A stretch of DNA of 64,000 nt from Bryobacteraceae bacterium (GTDB lineage: Bacteria > Acidobacteriota > Terriglobia > Bryobacterales > Bryobacteraceae), in the NCBI GenBank assembly GCA_029975915.1, contig JARKOC010000025.1, forward strand, positions 62,001-126,000, in the 5' to 3' direction. Shown piece by piece: positions 1-8,718 of this stretch. A program made the position numbers and the translations under genes. The notes beneath the pieces are model-generated. The model ran no database searches. It was given only the letters and a program-made list of their open reading frames with translations, and was not told the origin of the DNA. How positions within the stretch are numbered: position 1 is the stretch's first letter; every line of letters starts with the position of its first letter.

Positions 1-1
1 G

Positions 2-328
2 ACCGAGAAGAACCCGTACCCGGCCACCATCGCGCTGAAAGACACTCTGCTTGACGATGTCTTCGGCGGTTTGAAACGCGACGCCGACGGCTTCGCCCGC
101 ATCACGGTCCGCGCTGCCGCCCAGTCGCTAGCCATCGAGTACGGACCCGGCTACGAGGTCGCCGTCGTGTATGCCCCCAAGGGTCGCGACTTCCTATGCG
201 TCGAACCGATGACTTCGATCACCAACGCCTTCAACGCCGCCGCTGCGGGCTGGTACAAAGACCTGCCATCGATCGCCGCCGGCGCGTCGTGGTCGGCCGT
301 GTATCGCATCCGGCCAGCGGGTTTCTAG
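2..328 (+). CDS. Aldose 1-epimerase, C-terminal part (5' end outside window)
   Basis: This is the last 108 codons of a galactose-mutarotase-fold enzyme that interconverts alpha and beta anomers of aldoses in the cytoplasm or periplasm. The reading frame is open from base 2, so the start lies upstream of the window; a TTG at 71 is internal, not a start. The diagnostic piece is the segment FLCVEPMTSITNAFN near the C-terminus, which carries the conserved catalytic glutamate of the family (the usual form is CxEPMTxxxNAFN). The terminal SWSAVYRIRPAGF is the usual last beta strand. Family assignment is firm; the substrate cannot be told from this part. Confidence 0.85.
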   Translation, partial: TEKNPYPATIALKDTLLDDVFGGLKRDADGFARITVRAAAQSLAIEYGPGYEVAVVYAPKGRDFLCVEPMTSITNAFNAAAAGWYKDLPSIAAGASWSAVYRIRPAGF

Positions 329-337
329 GAGCGCGAT

Positions 338-898
338 CTAGCACCAGCGGCCCACCGGCGATGATTTGGAGATGCCCTTCGGATAGGCGGCGGTGACAAG
401 TCTTCTCCATTGCCCCAACTCGTCATCGCCATCGAAGAACCGCTTTGGAAGCACCATGGCGATTTTGGGGGCGTGATAGAGCAGGAAGAGGCTCTTCGTC
501 TCGCGGATTTCGCGAATCGTGCTCCACGCCAGGCTTGAAGAGGTGCTTTCACTCTCTACCTTGATCCGATTCTGGTCGAATAAGTACACGGTTGGCTCCC
601 TGAGGCAGCATTGGGCCGCGTACTGCTTCTTTGCCGCCCAATAGGGGACCACGATCGGCAAACCGACCCACAATGCCAACAGGAAAAAGAACGGAGCGGC
701 ATTTGCCAACAGGGGCCGCAACTCCTCACTATTCGACGTGATGACCAGGTAAACCGTCGCGGGGACAGAGACTGCCGCGGCAAATACGAGGAGAATGACC
801 GCCGGCCACAAACGGCGATGAAAGTGATAATACTGATATCGTGCGAGATCGGCTACCGCAATTGTCCCACCCACCTCAACGGCATTGCTCGTCGTCAT
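338..898 (-). CDS. YcxB-like membrane protein
   Basis: A 186-residue protein with two hydrophobic segments (about residues 25-48 and 63-82) followed by a soluble C-terminal region of about 90 residues. The pattern of two N-terminal helices and a beta-rich tail with LAWSTIREIRET and FLLYHAPKIAMVLPKR matches the YcxB-like domain, a PH-like fold of unknown function at the cytoplasmic face of the membrane. I chose the ATG at 898 because the frame upstream reads through non-membrane sequence overlapping the divergent protease gene; an ATG at 919 is the alternative. It is divergent from the M48 protease with about 70 bases between the starts, so the two may share a control region. Confidence 0.6.
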   Translation of the reverse strand: MTTSNAVEVGGTIAVADLARYQYYHFHRRLWPAVILLVFAAAVSVPATVYLVITSNSEELRPLLANAAPFFFLLALWVGLPIVVPYWAAKKQYAAQCCLREPTVYLFDQNRIKVESESTSSSLAWSTIREIRETKSLFLLYHAPKIAMVLPKRFFDGDDELGQWRRLVTAAYPKGISKSSPVGRWC

Positions 899-967
899 GG
901 CCACATCATATCGCGGCATACACGCGAAAGTTCCAGTCCGCGGCGCGCTCATCGAACTAGTCAAACC

Positions 968-3019
968 ATGACAGCAACTCAAATCGAAGCGGCTCTTAGT
1001 GCGCAAATGCCGCTCCCGCGCGTGTCTCCGATTTACAGAGCCGGCTTGGCTGGACTGGTGATCACGCTGTTCTTGCTCCAATTGGCTTACGTGGCAATGG
1101 TGGTTCTATCGGCCGCGGCGACAGCCTACTATGTTTGGCTCCTTCCGGGCATATTGTCGGCGGTGAGGGTGAACTTCATCACGCTTCCTCTGGTCCTGGC
1201 ACCCGTGGCGGCGGGTTCGGTAGTGACGTTCTTTTTGATGAAACCGCTGCTGTCCAGACCGCCTCGCCTTCAAGATGATCCGCTGCTCACACCCCTGGAC
1301 GCGCCATTGCTGTTTACCCTCGTCGCCAGAATTTGCGATGTAATCGGCGCGCCGAAGCCGGTCGAGATCCGCGCGAATCTTGAAGTGAATGCCTCCGCCC
1401 GGTTACGCGGGTGGAAGAACCTTTTCACCAATGAACTCGTACTCACGGTTGGTCTCCCTCTGGCCGGAGAATTATCGCTCCGACAGTTTGCCGGCGTGCT
1501 CGCACATGAGTTTGGCCACTTCGCCCAGACTGGCGGAATGCGCTCTCAGTACCTGATCGGCTCCATCCGGATGTGGTTCACAAGAGTCGCTTACGAGCGC
1601 GACGCTTGGGACGACCGCCTGGATCAATGGAAGAACAGCGAGAGCAGGCGAATCAATCTTGTGTTCACGATTGCGCAGCTCGCCGTGGACCTGAGCCGCT
1701 GGATTCTCAGGGGCCTGTTGCGGGCGGCGGATTTTGTCAGCGCCTGGTTCAGCCGTCAGATGGAGTTTGATGCCGACCTGTATGAAGCGGGCTTGGTGGG
1801 CGAGGCCGCATTCAAGGACACGATGCTTCGTCTTCCCGTTCTCGCCGTGGCCGGTCAGGCCGCCTGGCGCGAGGTCGATCTGGGATGGAACGTTCGCCGG
1901 ATGGCCGGAGATTATCCGGGGCTGTTTCGATGCTGCCATCGTGCCCTCCCGCCTGAGGCAGTGAAGGCCATAGAGGAGGAGGAGTTGAACGCGGAAACTG
2001 GCCGTTGGCACAGGCATCCGGCGGCGGTGGACCGTATCCGGAATGTTCAAGGGATCCAAGGTTTGCTCCAGGACCCATGGGATGAGCCTGCTTCAGTCCT
2101 CTTCGCGGATTTTCCGGCGGTTTCCAAAAGGATCACGCGTGTGCATTACGAGAAGGAGTTGGGGGGCAAACTGAGCGAGGCATCGATGCTGGATGCTGAC
2201 ATTGTCCATGCCGAAACCGCCCGGAAGCGGCAAGAGGAAGAGGCACGCGCCTCAGTGTTCGGCCGCACTGAGATCCCGTCCCGCTGGTTCAGGCTGTACG
2301 ATCCCAGTCCTGACGACTCAACGGACCGGGCAATGGTTGTCTGCTTTGACGATGTGGCCTCGACCTATTGGACTGTCCTGGACGAAAGCCTGAACCGGAA
2401 TGCGGGGTTGGAACTCGTCAAGGCCCGAACGCGCATCCACGCTCCCGCCTTTCATCTCACTTCAGGCGAGGCTGAGGATGTGCGGAAAGAGGCGGAACAC
2501 AGCCGCCGTCAATTGGGAGAGGAAATCAATCGCCTGCGGGAGATGTTTGCCGGCAATGGCGAAGTCTACCGGAGAACGGCCAGCCGCAGCCTCGTTTCGG
2601 CCTACGAGGCGTTGAGCGCGGAACAGGATGCGTTTCTCGACTTGCGCCACGACGTGGCCGCGCTGCGCGTGATGCGCGCGAATCTTCAGCACATCCCTGC
2701 CGCGGAAGCAGCCAACGCGCTGGACCGGATCGGACGGCGGATAGATACCCAGACCATTGCCGTGATGGAAAGGCTAAAGGCCGCCCTATCAGTTCTGGCT
2801 GATGACGGCGCAACAATCGTGGACTTAGCCGAAGACATCCTGAAAGATCAGGGTGAATCGACCGGAGAGATGTCGCCCGACGAGCGGGCGATGCTATTGC
2901 TTTCGAGATCCGACATCATCGCCGATGCATTGCTGGGCCGCATTTGTATGGCCTTTTTAGATGCGGTCGAGTCAGCCAAACCTGCAGCGTCAACCGGCGA
3001 ATCGCAGCTCCGGATGTGA
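968..3019 (+). CDS. M48-family membrane metalloprotease
   Basis: A 683-residue protein. It begins with two hydrophobic segments (about residues 25-60 and 70-95), then a catalytic region with the zinc site HEFGH at residues 180-184, followed by the expected downstream EFDADLYEA glutamate region at about 265. This is the HExxH zincin arrangement of peptidase family M48 (HtpX/Ste24 type). The remaining roughly 400 residues are largely helical with charged coiled-coil stretches and no recognised domain; the family core is usually about 300 residues, so the tail is unusually long. A quality-control role at the membrane is the family expectation; the substrate is unknown. The start ATG has only a weak ribosome-binding site. 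Confidence 0.75.
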   Translation: MTATQIEAALSAQMPLPRVSPIYRAGLAGLVITLFLLQLAYVAMVVLSAAATAYYVWLLPGILSAVRVNFITLPLVLAPVAAGSVVTFFLMKPLLSRPPRLQDDPLLTPLDAPLLFTLVARICDVIGAPKPVEIRANLEVNASARLRGWKNLFTNELVLTVGLPLAGELSLRQFAGVLAHEFGHFAQTGGMRSQYLIGSIRMWFTRVAYERDAWDDRLDQWKNSESRRINLVFTIAQLAVDLSRWILRGLLRAADFVSAWFSRQMEFDADLYEAGLVGEAAFKDTMLRLPVLAVAGQAAWREVDLGWNVRRMAGDYPGLFRCCHRALPPEAVKAIEEEELNAETGRWHRHPAAVDRIRNVQGIQGLLQDPWDEPASVLFADFPAVSKRITRVHYEKELGGKLSEASMLDADIVHAETARKRQEEEARASVFGRTEIPSRWFRLYDPSPDDSTDRAMVVCFDDVASTYWTVLDESLNRNAGLELVKARTRIHAPAFHLTSGEAEDVRKEAEHSRRQLGEEINRLREMFAGNGEVYRRTASRSLVSAYEALSAEQDAFLDLRHDVAALRVMRANLQHIPAAEAANALDRIGRRIDTQTIAVMERLKAALSVLADDGATIVDLAEDILKDQGESTGEMSPDERAMLLLSRSDIIADALLGRICMAFLDAVESAKPAASTGESQLRM

Positions 3020-3020
3020 G

Positions 3021-3050
3021 ACTGATCAACCGCGAACGCAGAGAGCGGGT
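3021..3050 (+). repeat. REP-like repeat, left inverted copy
   Basis: This 30-base segment is the reverse complement, with 29 of 30 bases matching, of the segment at 3651-3680. The core, read on the other strand, is cccgctctctgcgttcgcgg. The two copies enclose the IS200-type transposase gene, which is how REP-associated tyrosine transposases are usually found. It begins two bases after the stop codon of the M48 gene. Confidence 0.7.
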
Positions 3051-3062
3051 GCGTTCCTGTCC

Positions 3063-3494
3063 TCAGGGGTCAGACTCCATGACGTAGACATCCATGGGTA
3101 GGCCTTGCCTCTCAACCACATACCGGATTGCCTCGTCTGGCTTCCGCACTCGCACGTAACTGCCTCCCCGCGCCCAGCGCCGGGCGTGAGCGGCGTGGTA
3201 CCCGGCGGAGTTCATGAGTCTGCTTGCGCGACGCTTGAAGGCATTGGCTACCATCGCGGGAGGCTCGTCACCGATCTCCGCGGCCACATGGATGTGTGTG
3301 GACCGCACATGTGCAGCAAGCATGGAAAGGCCACGTTCGCCGCACACCTCGCGGACCGCCCGCAGTGTCAGCGCCCTCCCGCGCGGATCGAGCGAGTATG
3401 CCGGCTCGGTCATTGCCCGCCGCTCCCACGATTCGAGCGGAGGCGGATCGTGGAATTGGGTGACGTAGCATCTGAATGTGATGAGCCAGACCAT
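3063..3494 (-). CDS. IS200-like / REP-associated tyrosine transposase (RAYT-like)
   Basis: A 143-residue protein with the HUH-type motif STHIHVAAE near residue 75 (histidine-x-histidine metal site) and a downstream AIRYVVERQG that could supply the catalytic tyrosine. N-terminal FRCYVTQFHDPPP and the size fit the single-domain Y1 transposase / RAYT family, which cuts single-stranded DNA at REP hairpins. I chose the ATG at 3494, which leaves a compact domain; an in-frame start exists at 3596. Flanking inverted REP-like repeats support a RAYT rather than a free insertion sequence. The protein is shorter than many RAYTs (about 150-230 residues) and could be domesticated or decaying. Confidence 0.7.
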   Translation of the reverse strand: MVWLITFRCYVTQFHDPPPLESWERRAMTEPAYSLDPRGRALTLRAVREVCGERGLSMLAAHVRSTHIHVAAEIGDEPPAMVANAFKRRASRLMNSAGYHAAHARRWARGGSYVRVRKPDEAIRYVVERQGLPMDVYVMESDP

Positions 3495-3606
3495 CAAGAA
3501 GTGAAGTGCATAGGTTGAGCGGATACTCTCAGTCCGGAGGGCCTGAGCCCTGAGCCTCCTCGGCGGATTGGCGCACGAATGCCAGTTCTGTCGCAATCAC
3601 CCAGGC

Positions 3607-3636
3607 AACCCGCTCTCTACGTCCGCGGTTGATTAG
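3607..3636 (+). repeat. REP-like repeat, middle degenerate copy
   Basis: A second copy in the same orientation as 3651-3680. It differs at a few positions (ctctacgtccgcgg in place of ctctgcgttcgcgg) and sits 15 bases upstream of the right-hand copy, so the right flank of the transposase gene carries a direct pair. Confidence 0.6.
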
Positions 3637-3650
3637 CCTCCGGGCCAGAG

Positions 3651-3680
3651 ACCCGCTCTCTGCGTTCGCGGTTGGTCAGT
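3651..3680 (+). repeat. REP-like repeat, right copy
   Basis: Right-hand partner of the inverted pair around the RAYT-like gene: 29 of 30 bases match the reverse complement of 3021-3050. Bases 3681-3905 between it and the next gene show no gene I can support. Confidence 0.7.
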
Positions 3681-3905
3681 CCAATGACAGTAAGAGGTTC
3701 CAGCACCCAAACCGCACCTGAGCCTCTTCGGTCGCCCGTGCTGCCTGCCGTTCCTCGCCGTACTCAACAGACATCTGGCATGAGCGTCGCGCAGGTCGGC
3801 CGGCGGTCCAGCCCAGCCGATAGAACTCGAAAAAGTACACCCGGCAGTGTGACCAGTTGGGGCACGCTGCCGGGTATCGTTGTGGCGCTACTGCCAGACG
3901 CGAGC

Positions 3906-5300
3906 CTATTCCACGGGATCAGGAACGCCGTTCTTGTTCGCGTCGGGGAAGTCGACCAAAAAGATCTGGCGGAAGTCGTTTTTATTGAAATCCTTCACCA
4001 GTTCTCCAGCGGCGTTATAGGTTGGAACGCGACGGTTGAAAGCGAGCCTTGCGCCATCGCGCGACCAGACCAAAGCCTCGGCCACCGGCACCCCTGTGCC
4101 ATGCGCCGTCAGCCACGTGGCCTTCCCGAAGGTTGGTCCGGGAACAACGGAAATGGCCGCCACGCCGTTGTCGCTTTGGACTGCGATCGAGTTCCCGCTC
4201 GGGTGCCAACGCAGGCCGCCGCTGGCGCCCTTTTCGAGGAAAGTGGCCTGCACGGGCCGCAGAGCAGGATCAGTAGATTGGTCGGATCCGTTCGAGGGGA
4301 TGATAAAGACTTGGCGCGTTCCGTCGGGGGCGGTCGCGTAGTAGGCAATGCGGGTGCCATCGTGCGAGCCGCGGACGATGCCGCTTGCCGGAGTGTTTGT
4401 TAAGCGGCGGATGGTCACGCCGACGGGAGGCGTTGGGTAGCTGGTCAGGGTGCCGGAATTCGCAGTCGTCACGTCGACATTCTCAGGGATGTCAACCACG
4501 AAGAGCGAACTCATGAAAGTGCCGTCCGGCTGCTTTACCCTGCCGATGAAGGCTCGCATCAGGCCCTTGCTGCCGACCCACGAATCGTCGGCCGCGCGGT
4601 CGAGTTGGCCAACCTGCGCCGACGCCGTAGGAACCACCGGCACCAGCAGGACTGTATAGTGCGAAACGCCCGCTGGCGCGTTAGCGTGCGGAACCATCAT
4701 GCCGATTGTCCGGCCATAGGTGGTCATGAGGTAGTCGTCATAGGTGAAGCCCACGCGTTTGCCATCAAGCGTCCATTCGTGGCGGTGCGTACCTCCGCGA
4801 TGGGCGCCAGGCGTGGTGATAGCGGAAGTCACATCGCGCATGTCCAGGAAGCGGATGTCGCCGCTTCCATCTGCCTGAACGACGCCTCCGCGCCGATTCG
4901 TCGTCCCATAGAAGCCGAGCCTGCCGACCTCGCTCACCAGCGGCCCATGGATGAAGACCACTTCGTCAGCAACTGGGCTGTAAGACGCCGCGCCAAGTCC
5001 GGGCGCCGAGCCTGTGGTTCCAACAATCACATCCCACGGCGCATAAATCAGGTTTTCCAGACCGGAGGTGACCGAGACCTTGCCGATACTGGTTGAATTG
5101 CCGATGCCGCCACCAAGCGTTTCGCGCGTGTCAAAGCAAATGAAGCGATTGTCCTTCGAGAAATTGTCGTTGTTATCGAGCAGATGATTAATGGTGCTGA
5201 AGGTCAACTGCCATTCGCCCGCGGTCTGGGCGGGCATCGCCAGAGTGAAGCCAACCAGGACCAGGGCAAGGGTCCCGGCACGAAGAAGAAACGATTTCAT
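3906..5300 (-). CDS. DUF3748 (YidR-like) secreted beta-propeller protein
   Basis: A 464-residue protein with a signal peptide (MKSFLLRAGTLALVLVGFTLA, cleavage near PAQTA). The mature start QLTFSTINHLLDNNDNF is typical of DUF3748, the family of E. coli YidR, whose members resemble TolB-like propellers. Several TolB/WD-like strands are visible (GIVRGSHDGTRIAYY, GGLRWHPSGNSIAVQ, ALVWSRDGARLAFNR). The end carries a DANKNGVPDP segment that resembles a calcium-binding acidic loop. I chose the ATG at 5300 because ggagg lies at the right distance upstream. Function is not established for the family. It stands alone, with 275 bases of apparently empty sequence before the next gene. Confidence 0.75.
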   Translation of the reverse strand: MKSFLLRAGTLALVLVGFTLAMPAQTAGEWQLTFSTINHLLDNNDNFSKDNRFICFDTRETLGGGIGNSTSIGKVSVTSGLENLIYAPWDVIVGTTGSAPGLGAASYSPVADEVVFIHGPLVSEVGRLGFYGTTNRRGGVVQADGSGDIRFLDMRDVTSAITTPGAHRGGTHRHEWTLDGKRVGFTYDDYLMTTYGRTIGMMVPHANAPAGVSHYTVLLVPVVPTASAQVGQLDRAADDSWVGSKGLMRAFIGRVKQPDGTFMSSLFVVDIPENVDVTTANSGTLTSYPTPPVGVTIRRLTNTPASGIVRGSHDGTRIAYYATAPDGTRQVFIIPSNGSDQSTDPALRPVQATFLEKGASGGLRWHPSGNSIAVQSDNGVAAISVVPGPTFGKATWLTAHGTGVPVAEALVWSRDGARLAFNRRVPTYNAAGELVKDFNKNDFRQIFLVDFPDANKNGVPDPVE

Positions 5301-5575
5301 TGGGTACCTCCGTATGTCAAGTACTGCAGAACACAATCAACCAGCGGAAATGATAGTAGCTCTGGAAAGGGAGGGAAGCAAGGCTGATAAATCGACTCAA
5401 AAGTATTGGATCGGTTCAACGATGCGCCGCCGTCTTGTCGCGTTCGCAACATTAGAGTTCGGATAGAGAATGTTGTGGTTTTCCCAGCAGGGATCAAACT
5501 GAGGCGATGCGGACAGCTTGTAGCCGCTTTTGTGTCATGCCTGGGGCTTTTCTTGCTTTACTGCAGGATTCAGTC

Positions 5576-6475
5576 TTAGTGAAGCCAACCCAGCTCGCGC
5601 AGCGTAGCCTCGGGTTCCTTCTCGTCAAAGACGGGAAACGCCTTCACTTGCCGGCCGTGCTCGATGGCGACGGCGTAAGGGGGATCGGTAAACGAGAAGA
5701 CTTCGCGTAAGGGCTTGGGGTCGTTCGATGCAGGAACGAGCAAGCCGGAACTCTTCAGAAAGTAGTCCGTCCACTGCGGATTCACCGTCGACACGGCAAC
5801 GACGCGCACATTCTGCCACTCCCACTTCGAGATCTTCCGCGCGGAGAAAAGACAGTGAGAGCATTCCGGGTCAAAGAAGAAGAGGAAGACGCGGCCATGT
5901 TCGAGAGAATACGGCTTGCCATCGACAATGATCGACTTCGGCGCCTGCAAGCCGGACTGCTGCGCAACGGTGACGCCATAAACAGAGAGCGAGAACACGC
6001 CCAGAATTCCCAGCACGACAAACGCCCTGCGGAATGCAAACGGCTTCACAGACCACAAGATCGCCGGAATGCCCATCAGGATCATTACGGCGTCGCCGAT
6101 GAAGAACGCCGGCCCGACCGCGCGCTGAATCCAAGGGAAGCAGTTGCAGTCCTCTCCGCGGAGCTGGGTGTAGAACGCCCCGATATAGACCATGAAGGCG
6201 ATCAGCATCAGCACGCTGAGCCAGCCGCCCCAGCGCCGCCAGCGCGGCACGATGAGCATGATGCCGGCCCAAGTCTCGAAAATTCCGGCGCACAATGCCG
6301 TCGGCAGAGCCAGGGAAACCGGGATCAGCGCCTGGACCATTCTGGCGGTTGTCGCGAGCGGATCTGTGATCTTCCAGACCCCGGCGACGATAAATAGCAG
6401 GGCGAGCAAAACGGCGGAAACCGTGCAGAGCCAGCGTTTCCAGGTGGGCAAGGCAATGGGAGCGGCCTGTGCCAT
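5576..6475 (-). CDS. MauE/DoxX-type membrane protein fused to a thioredoxin-like domain
   Basis: A 299-residue protein. The first about 165 residues contain four to five hydrophobic helices with FIVAGVWKITDP and AGIFETWAGIMLI, as in MauE/DoxX proteins. After a further anchor comes a thioredoxin-like domain with LFFFDPECSHCLFSARK, a CxxC pair at about residue 200, facing the periplasm in the likely topology. A second cysteine pair EDCNCFPW lies between helices. MauE-type proteins shuttle disulfides in the envelope; the fusion resembles a self-contained membrane oxidant or reductant of the VKOR/DsbD-like sort, which is inference. The ATG at 6475 has ggaag upstream and is preferred over the ATG at 6487. 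It is divergent from the amidohydrolase, with start regions almost touching. Confidence 0.7.
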   Translation of the reverse strand: MAQAAPIALPTWKRWLCTVSAVLLALLFIVAGVWKITDPLATTARMVQALIPVSLALPTALCAGIFETWAGIMLIVPRWRRWGGWLSVLMLIAFMVYIGAFYTQLRGEDCNCFPWIQRAVGPAFFIGDAVMILMGIPAILWSVKPFAFRRAFVVLGILGVFSLSVYGVTVAQQSGLQAPKSIIVDGKPYSLEHGRVFLFFFDPECSHCLFSARKISKWEWQNVRVVAVSTVNPQWTDYFLKSSGLLVPASNDPKPLREVFSFTDPPYAVAIEHGRQVKAFPVFDEKEPEATLRELGWLH

Positions 6476-6485
6476 ACTGACTTCC

Positions 6486-8138
6486 ATGCTGCCTATTGTA
6501 GCCTTGCTGCTCATTGAGTTGGCGTCTCCGGCTGCGGAATTGGCGATTCAGGCAAGCGCGCAGCCAGCCGACTTCATCGTGGAAAACGCGCGGGCCTACA
6601 CCCTTGATCAGACGCAGCCGTTGGTGACGTCGTTTGCTGTGCGCAACGGCAAATTCGTTGCGGTGGGTGACCGGGCGATTCAGATGGCCGGTCCGTCGAC
6701 CAAACGGATTGACATGAAAGGTGCAACGGTCGTACCTGGATTGATCGACGCCCACGCCCATATGTCCGGCCTCGGCGCCCTTCTTGAATCTCGGGATTTG
6801 CGGCATGTGGCCAGCATCGAGGCCGTTGCGGCGATCGTCAAGGAGGAGGCCTCGAAGCGCGGTCCGGATGAGTGGGTCGTGCTGCGCAATTGGGACCAAA
6901 CGAACTGGGGCGGCCGGTTTCCATCGGCCAGAGACCTCGATGAAGCGTCTCTGGGGCGGCCCGTTTACTTGACCCGCGTGGACGGACATGCCGGCTGGGC
7001 CAATTCGCGCGCCTTGGAATTGGCTGGCATCACGAAGTCAACGCCGGACATGGCGGGCGGCAAGATCGTGCGCGATGCCGAGGGCAATGCCACCGGAATT
7101 CTCGTGGACCGGGCGATGGGCCTGGTCGGGGCAAAGATCCCGCGCGCCGGGTATGCGCAAGTGAAGCGGCAATTGGAACTGGCGGCCCAGCACTGCGCAC
7201 GCCTGGGTCTGACGGGCGTTCATGATGCTGGGGTCGGTGCCGACGTCATCCGGGCTTATAAGGAACTGATCGCCGGGGGCAAACTGCCAGTACGCATCTA
7301 CGCCATGATCGGCGGCGACGGCGCGCTGTGGCGGGAATACCTGAAGAAAGGCCCCGAGTTGGGCGAGTTCCTCACCGTGCGGGCGATCAAGCTCATGGGT
7401 GACGGCGCGCTGGGCTCCCGCGGCGCGGCGCTGTGGCAGCCGTATACCGACGACAAGCGGAACACGGGGTTGCTCGTTACGCCAAAGGAAGTGATCGAAC
7501 GCGTGTCGCGCGAGGCGGCCGCGCACGGATTCCAGGTGGCCACCCATGCTATTGGCGACCGCGCCAACCGGATCGTGCTCGACGCCTACTCCGCCGCGCT
7601 GGGCGGACGGAACGACAAACGGTTCCGCGTCGAACATGCGCAGATCGTTTCTTTGCCGGATTTCAAGACTTTTGCGGACTATTCGATCATCGCGTCGGTG
7701 CAGTCCACGCATGCGACATCGGATATGCGTTGGGCTGAGACAAGGCTGGGGCCGGACCGCATCGCGGGCGCGTATGCGTGGCGGCGATTCCTGGATCTCG
7801 GCGTGAAGGTGGCCAACGGCAGCGACTTTCCCGTGGAGGAACCGGATCCGTTGCTCGGACTTTATGCGGCCTTCACCAGGTCGGATGTGAAGGGTATGCC
7901 CCCCGGCGGGTGGACGCCGGACCAGAAAATGACGCGGCGCGAGGCTCTGGAGAGTTTCACGCTGGGCGCGGCATATGCGGCATTCGAGGAGATTCTGAAA
8001 GGGTCCATCCAGGTTGGAAAACTAGCCGATTTCGTCGTGTTTGACCGCGACATCATGGAAGTGGGCGCACAGGAAGTCCTGAAAGCAAAGGTACGGATGA
8101 CGGTGGTTGGCGGCAAGGTGGTCTACGAGGCGAAGTGA
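6486..8138 (+). CDS. YtcJ-like amidohydrolase (amidohydrolase family 3)
   Basis: About 550 residues with an N-terminal hydrophobic segment that looks like a signal peptide (MLPIVALLLIELASP). The metal site is complete: GLIDAHAH (HxH), ATHAIGDRAN, VEHAQ and GSDFPVE with the last aspartate ligand, spread in the order expected for the amidohydrolase superfamily. The length and the GDGALGSRGAAL loop match YtcJ-like members, zinc or iron hydrolases of amide bonds with unknown natural substrates. Start choice is uncertain: ATG 6486 gives the cleanest signal peptide, ATG 6456 in frame would add ten residues and overlap the divergent gene. The stop overlaps the next start in a GTGA. Confidence 0.8.
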   Translation: MLPIVALLLIELASPAAELAIQASAQPADFIVENARAYTLDQTQPLVTSFAVRNGKFVAVGDRAIQMAGPSTKRIDMKGATVVPGLIDAHAHMSGLGALLESRDLRHVASIEAVAAIVKEEASKRGPDEWVVLRNWDQTNWGGRFPSARDLDEASLGRPVYLTRVDGHAGWANSRALELAGITKSTPDMAGGKIVRDAEGNATGILVDRAMGLVGAKIPRAGYAQVKRQLELAAQHCARLGLTGVHDAGVGADVIRAYKELIAGGKLPVRIYAMIGGDGALWREYLKKGPELGEFLTVRAIKLMGDGALGSRGAALWQPYTDDKRNTGLLVTPKEVIERVSREAAAHGFQVATHAIGDRANRIVLDAYSAALGGRNDKRFRVEHAQIVSLPDFKTFADYSIIASVQSTHATSDMRWAETRLGPDRIAGAYAWRRFLDLGVKVANGSDFPVEEPDPLLGLYAAFTRSDVKGMPPGGWTPDQKMTRREALESFTLGAAYAAFEEILKGSIQVGKLADFVVFDRDIMEVGAQEVLKAKVRMTVVGGKVVYEAK

Positions 8139-8683
8139 GACTCGCTCTCCCATTGCTGGTAACGGCGATCCCTGTAGTCCTTGGCGTGACGCAAGAAGTT
8201 GTCCTGGACGAGGAGGTCCGGGTCGGGGCGGGCAAACTGCGGACGTTGGATCTGGAGATGGAAGCCAATGGCCGCGTAGTTTGCGAGCACCATCTTTTGG
8301 AAGGCAAGACGGGCGTCAGGATTGTGCTGCTCCGGAAGTCGCAGGCCGAGAGGTGGGCACGCGGCGAGGCCCATTCCACACTTGGAGGGACGCCATTTAT
8401 CCGGGACGGGTCCTTCACACAGCAAGTCAAAAAGGGCGAGCAGTACCGCCTGGTCCTGGACAATAGGATGGAAGGCCGGAGCGCGGCTCTGGTGCGTCTG
8501 CGCGTGACAGTTGTTTTGGGCGAACCGGCGGCGCCGGTTCGCGGACCCGACCCGGTGCGTGGCCAGGCCGCCGTCTGGATCTCCGTCGCGCTATTCCTAG
8601 GCATTTCGGCCGGGGCGGGCTGGAAGCTGCGGAAGGCATGGGTGGAGCGGAAGCCCACGGAGGCAGACGAGACTTTTCAATAG
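8135..8683 (+). CDS. Secreted protein with C-terminal membrane anchor, unknown
   Basis: A 182-residue protein starting with GTG, four bases inside the amidohydrolase stop, so the two are translationally coupled. It has a signal peptide (residues 1-17), a beta-rich middle (VVLDEEVRVGAGKLRTLDLE, YRLVLDNRMEGRSAALVRLRV) that looks like a small beta sandwich, and a single membrane helix near residues 148-164 (WISVALFLGISAGAGW) followed by a basic tail. This is the topology of a periplasmic domain tethered to the inner membrane. I do not recognise the family; the middle recalls GOLD/emp24-like folds, but only by shape. Confidence 0.6.
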   Translation: MRLALPLLVTAIPVVLGVTQEVVLDEEVRVGAGKLRTLDLEMEANGRVVCEHHLLEGKTGVRIVLLRKSQAERWARGEAHSTLGGTPFIRDGSFTQQVKKGEQYRLVLDNRMEGRSAALVRLRVTVVLGEPAAPVRGPDPVRGQAAVWISVALFLGISAGAGWKLRKAWVERKPTEADETFQ

Positions 8684-8718
8684 CGTGATTGCGGCCGCCA
8701 GACCATCCGGCGCAGGTT

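Noticed and set aside
3672..4403. 243-codon plus-strand frame across the RAYT flank and the DUF3748 gene end
   Set aside because: It is antisense to the DUF3748 coding sequence for most of its length and has no domain.
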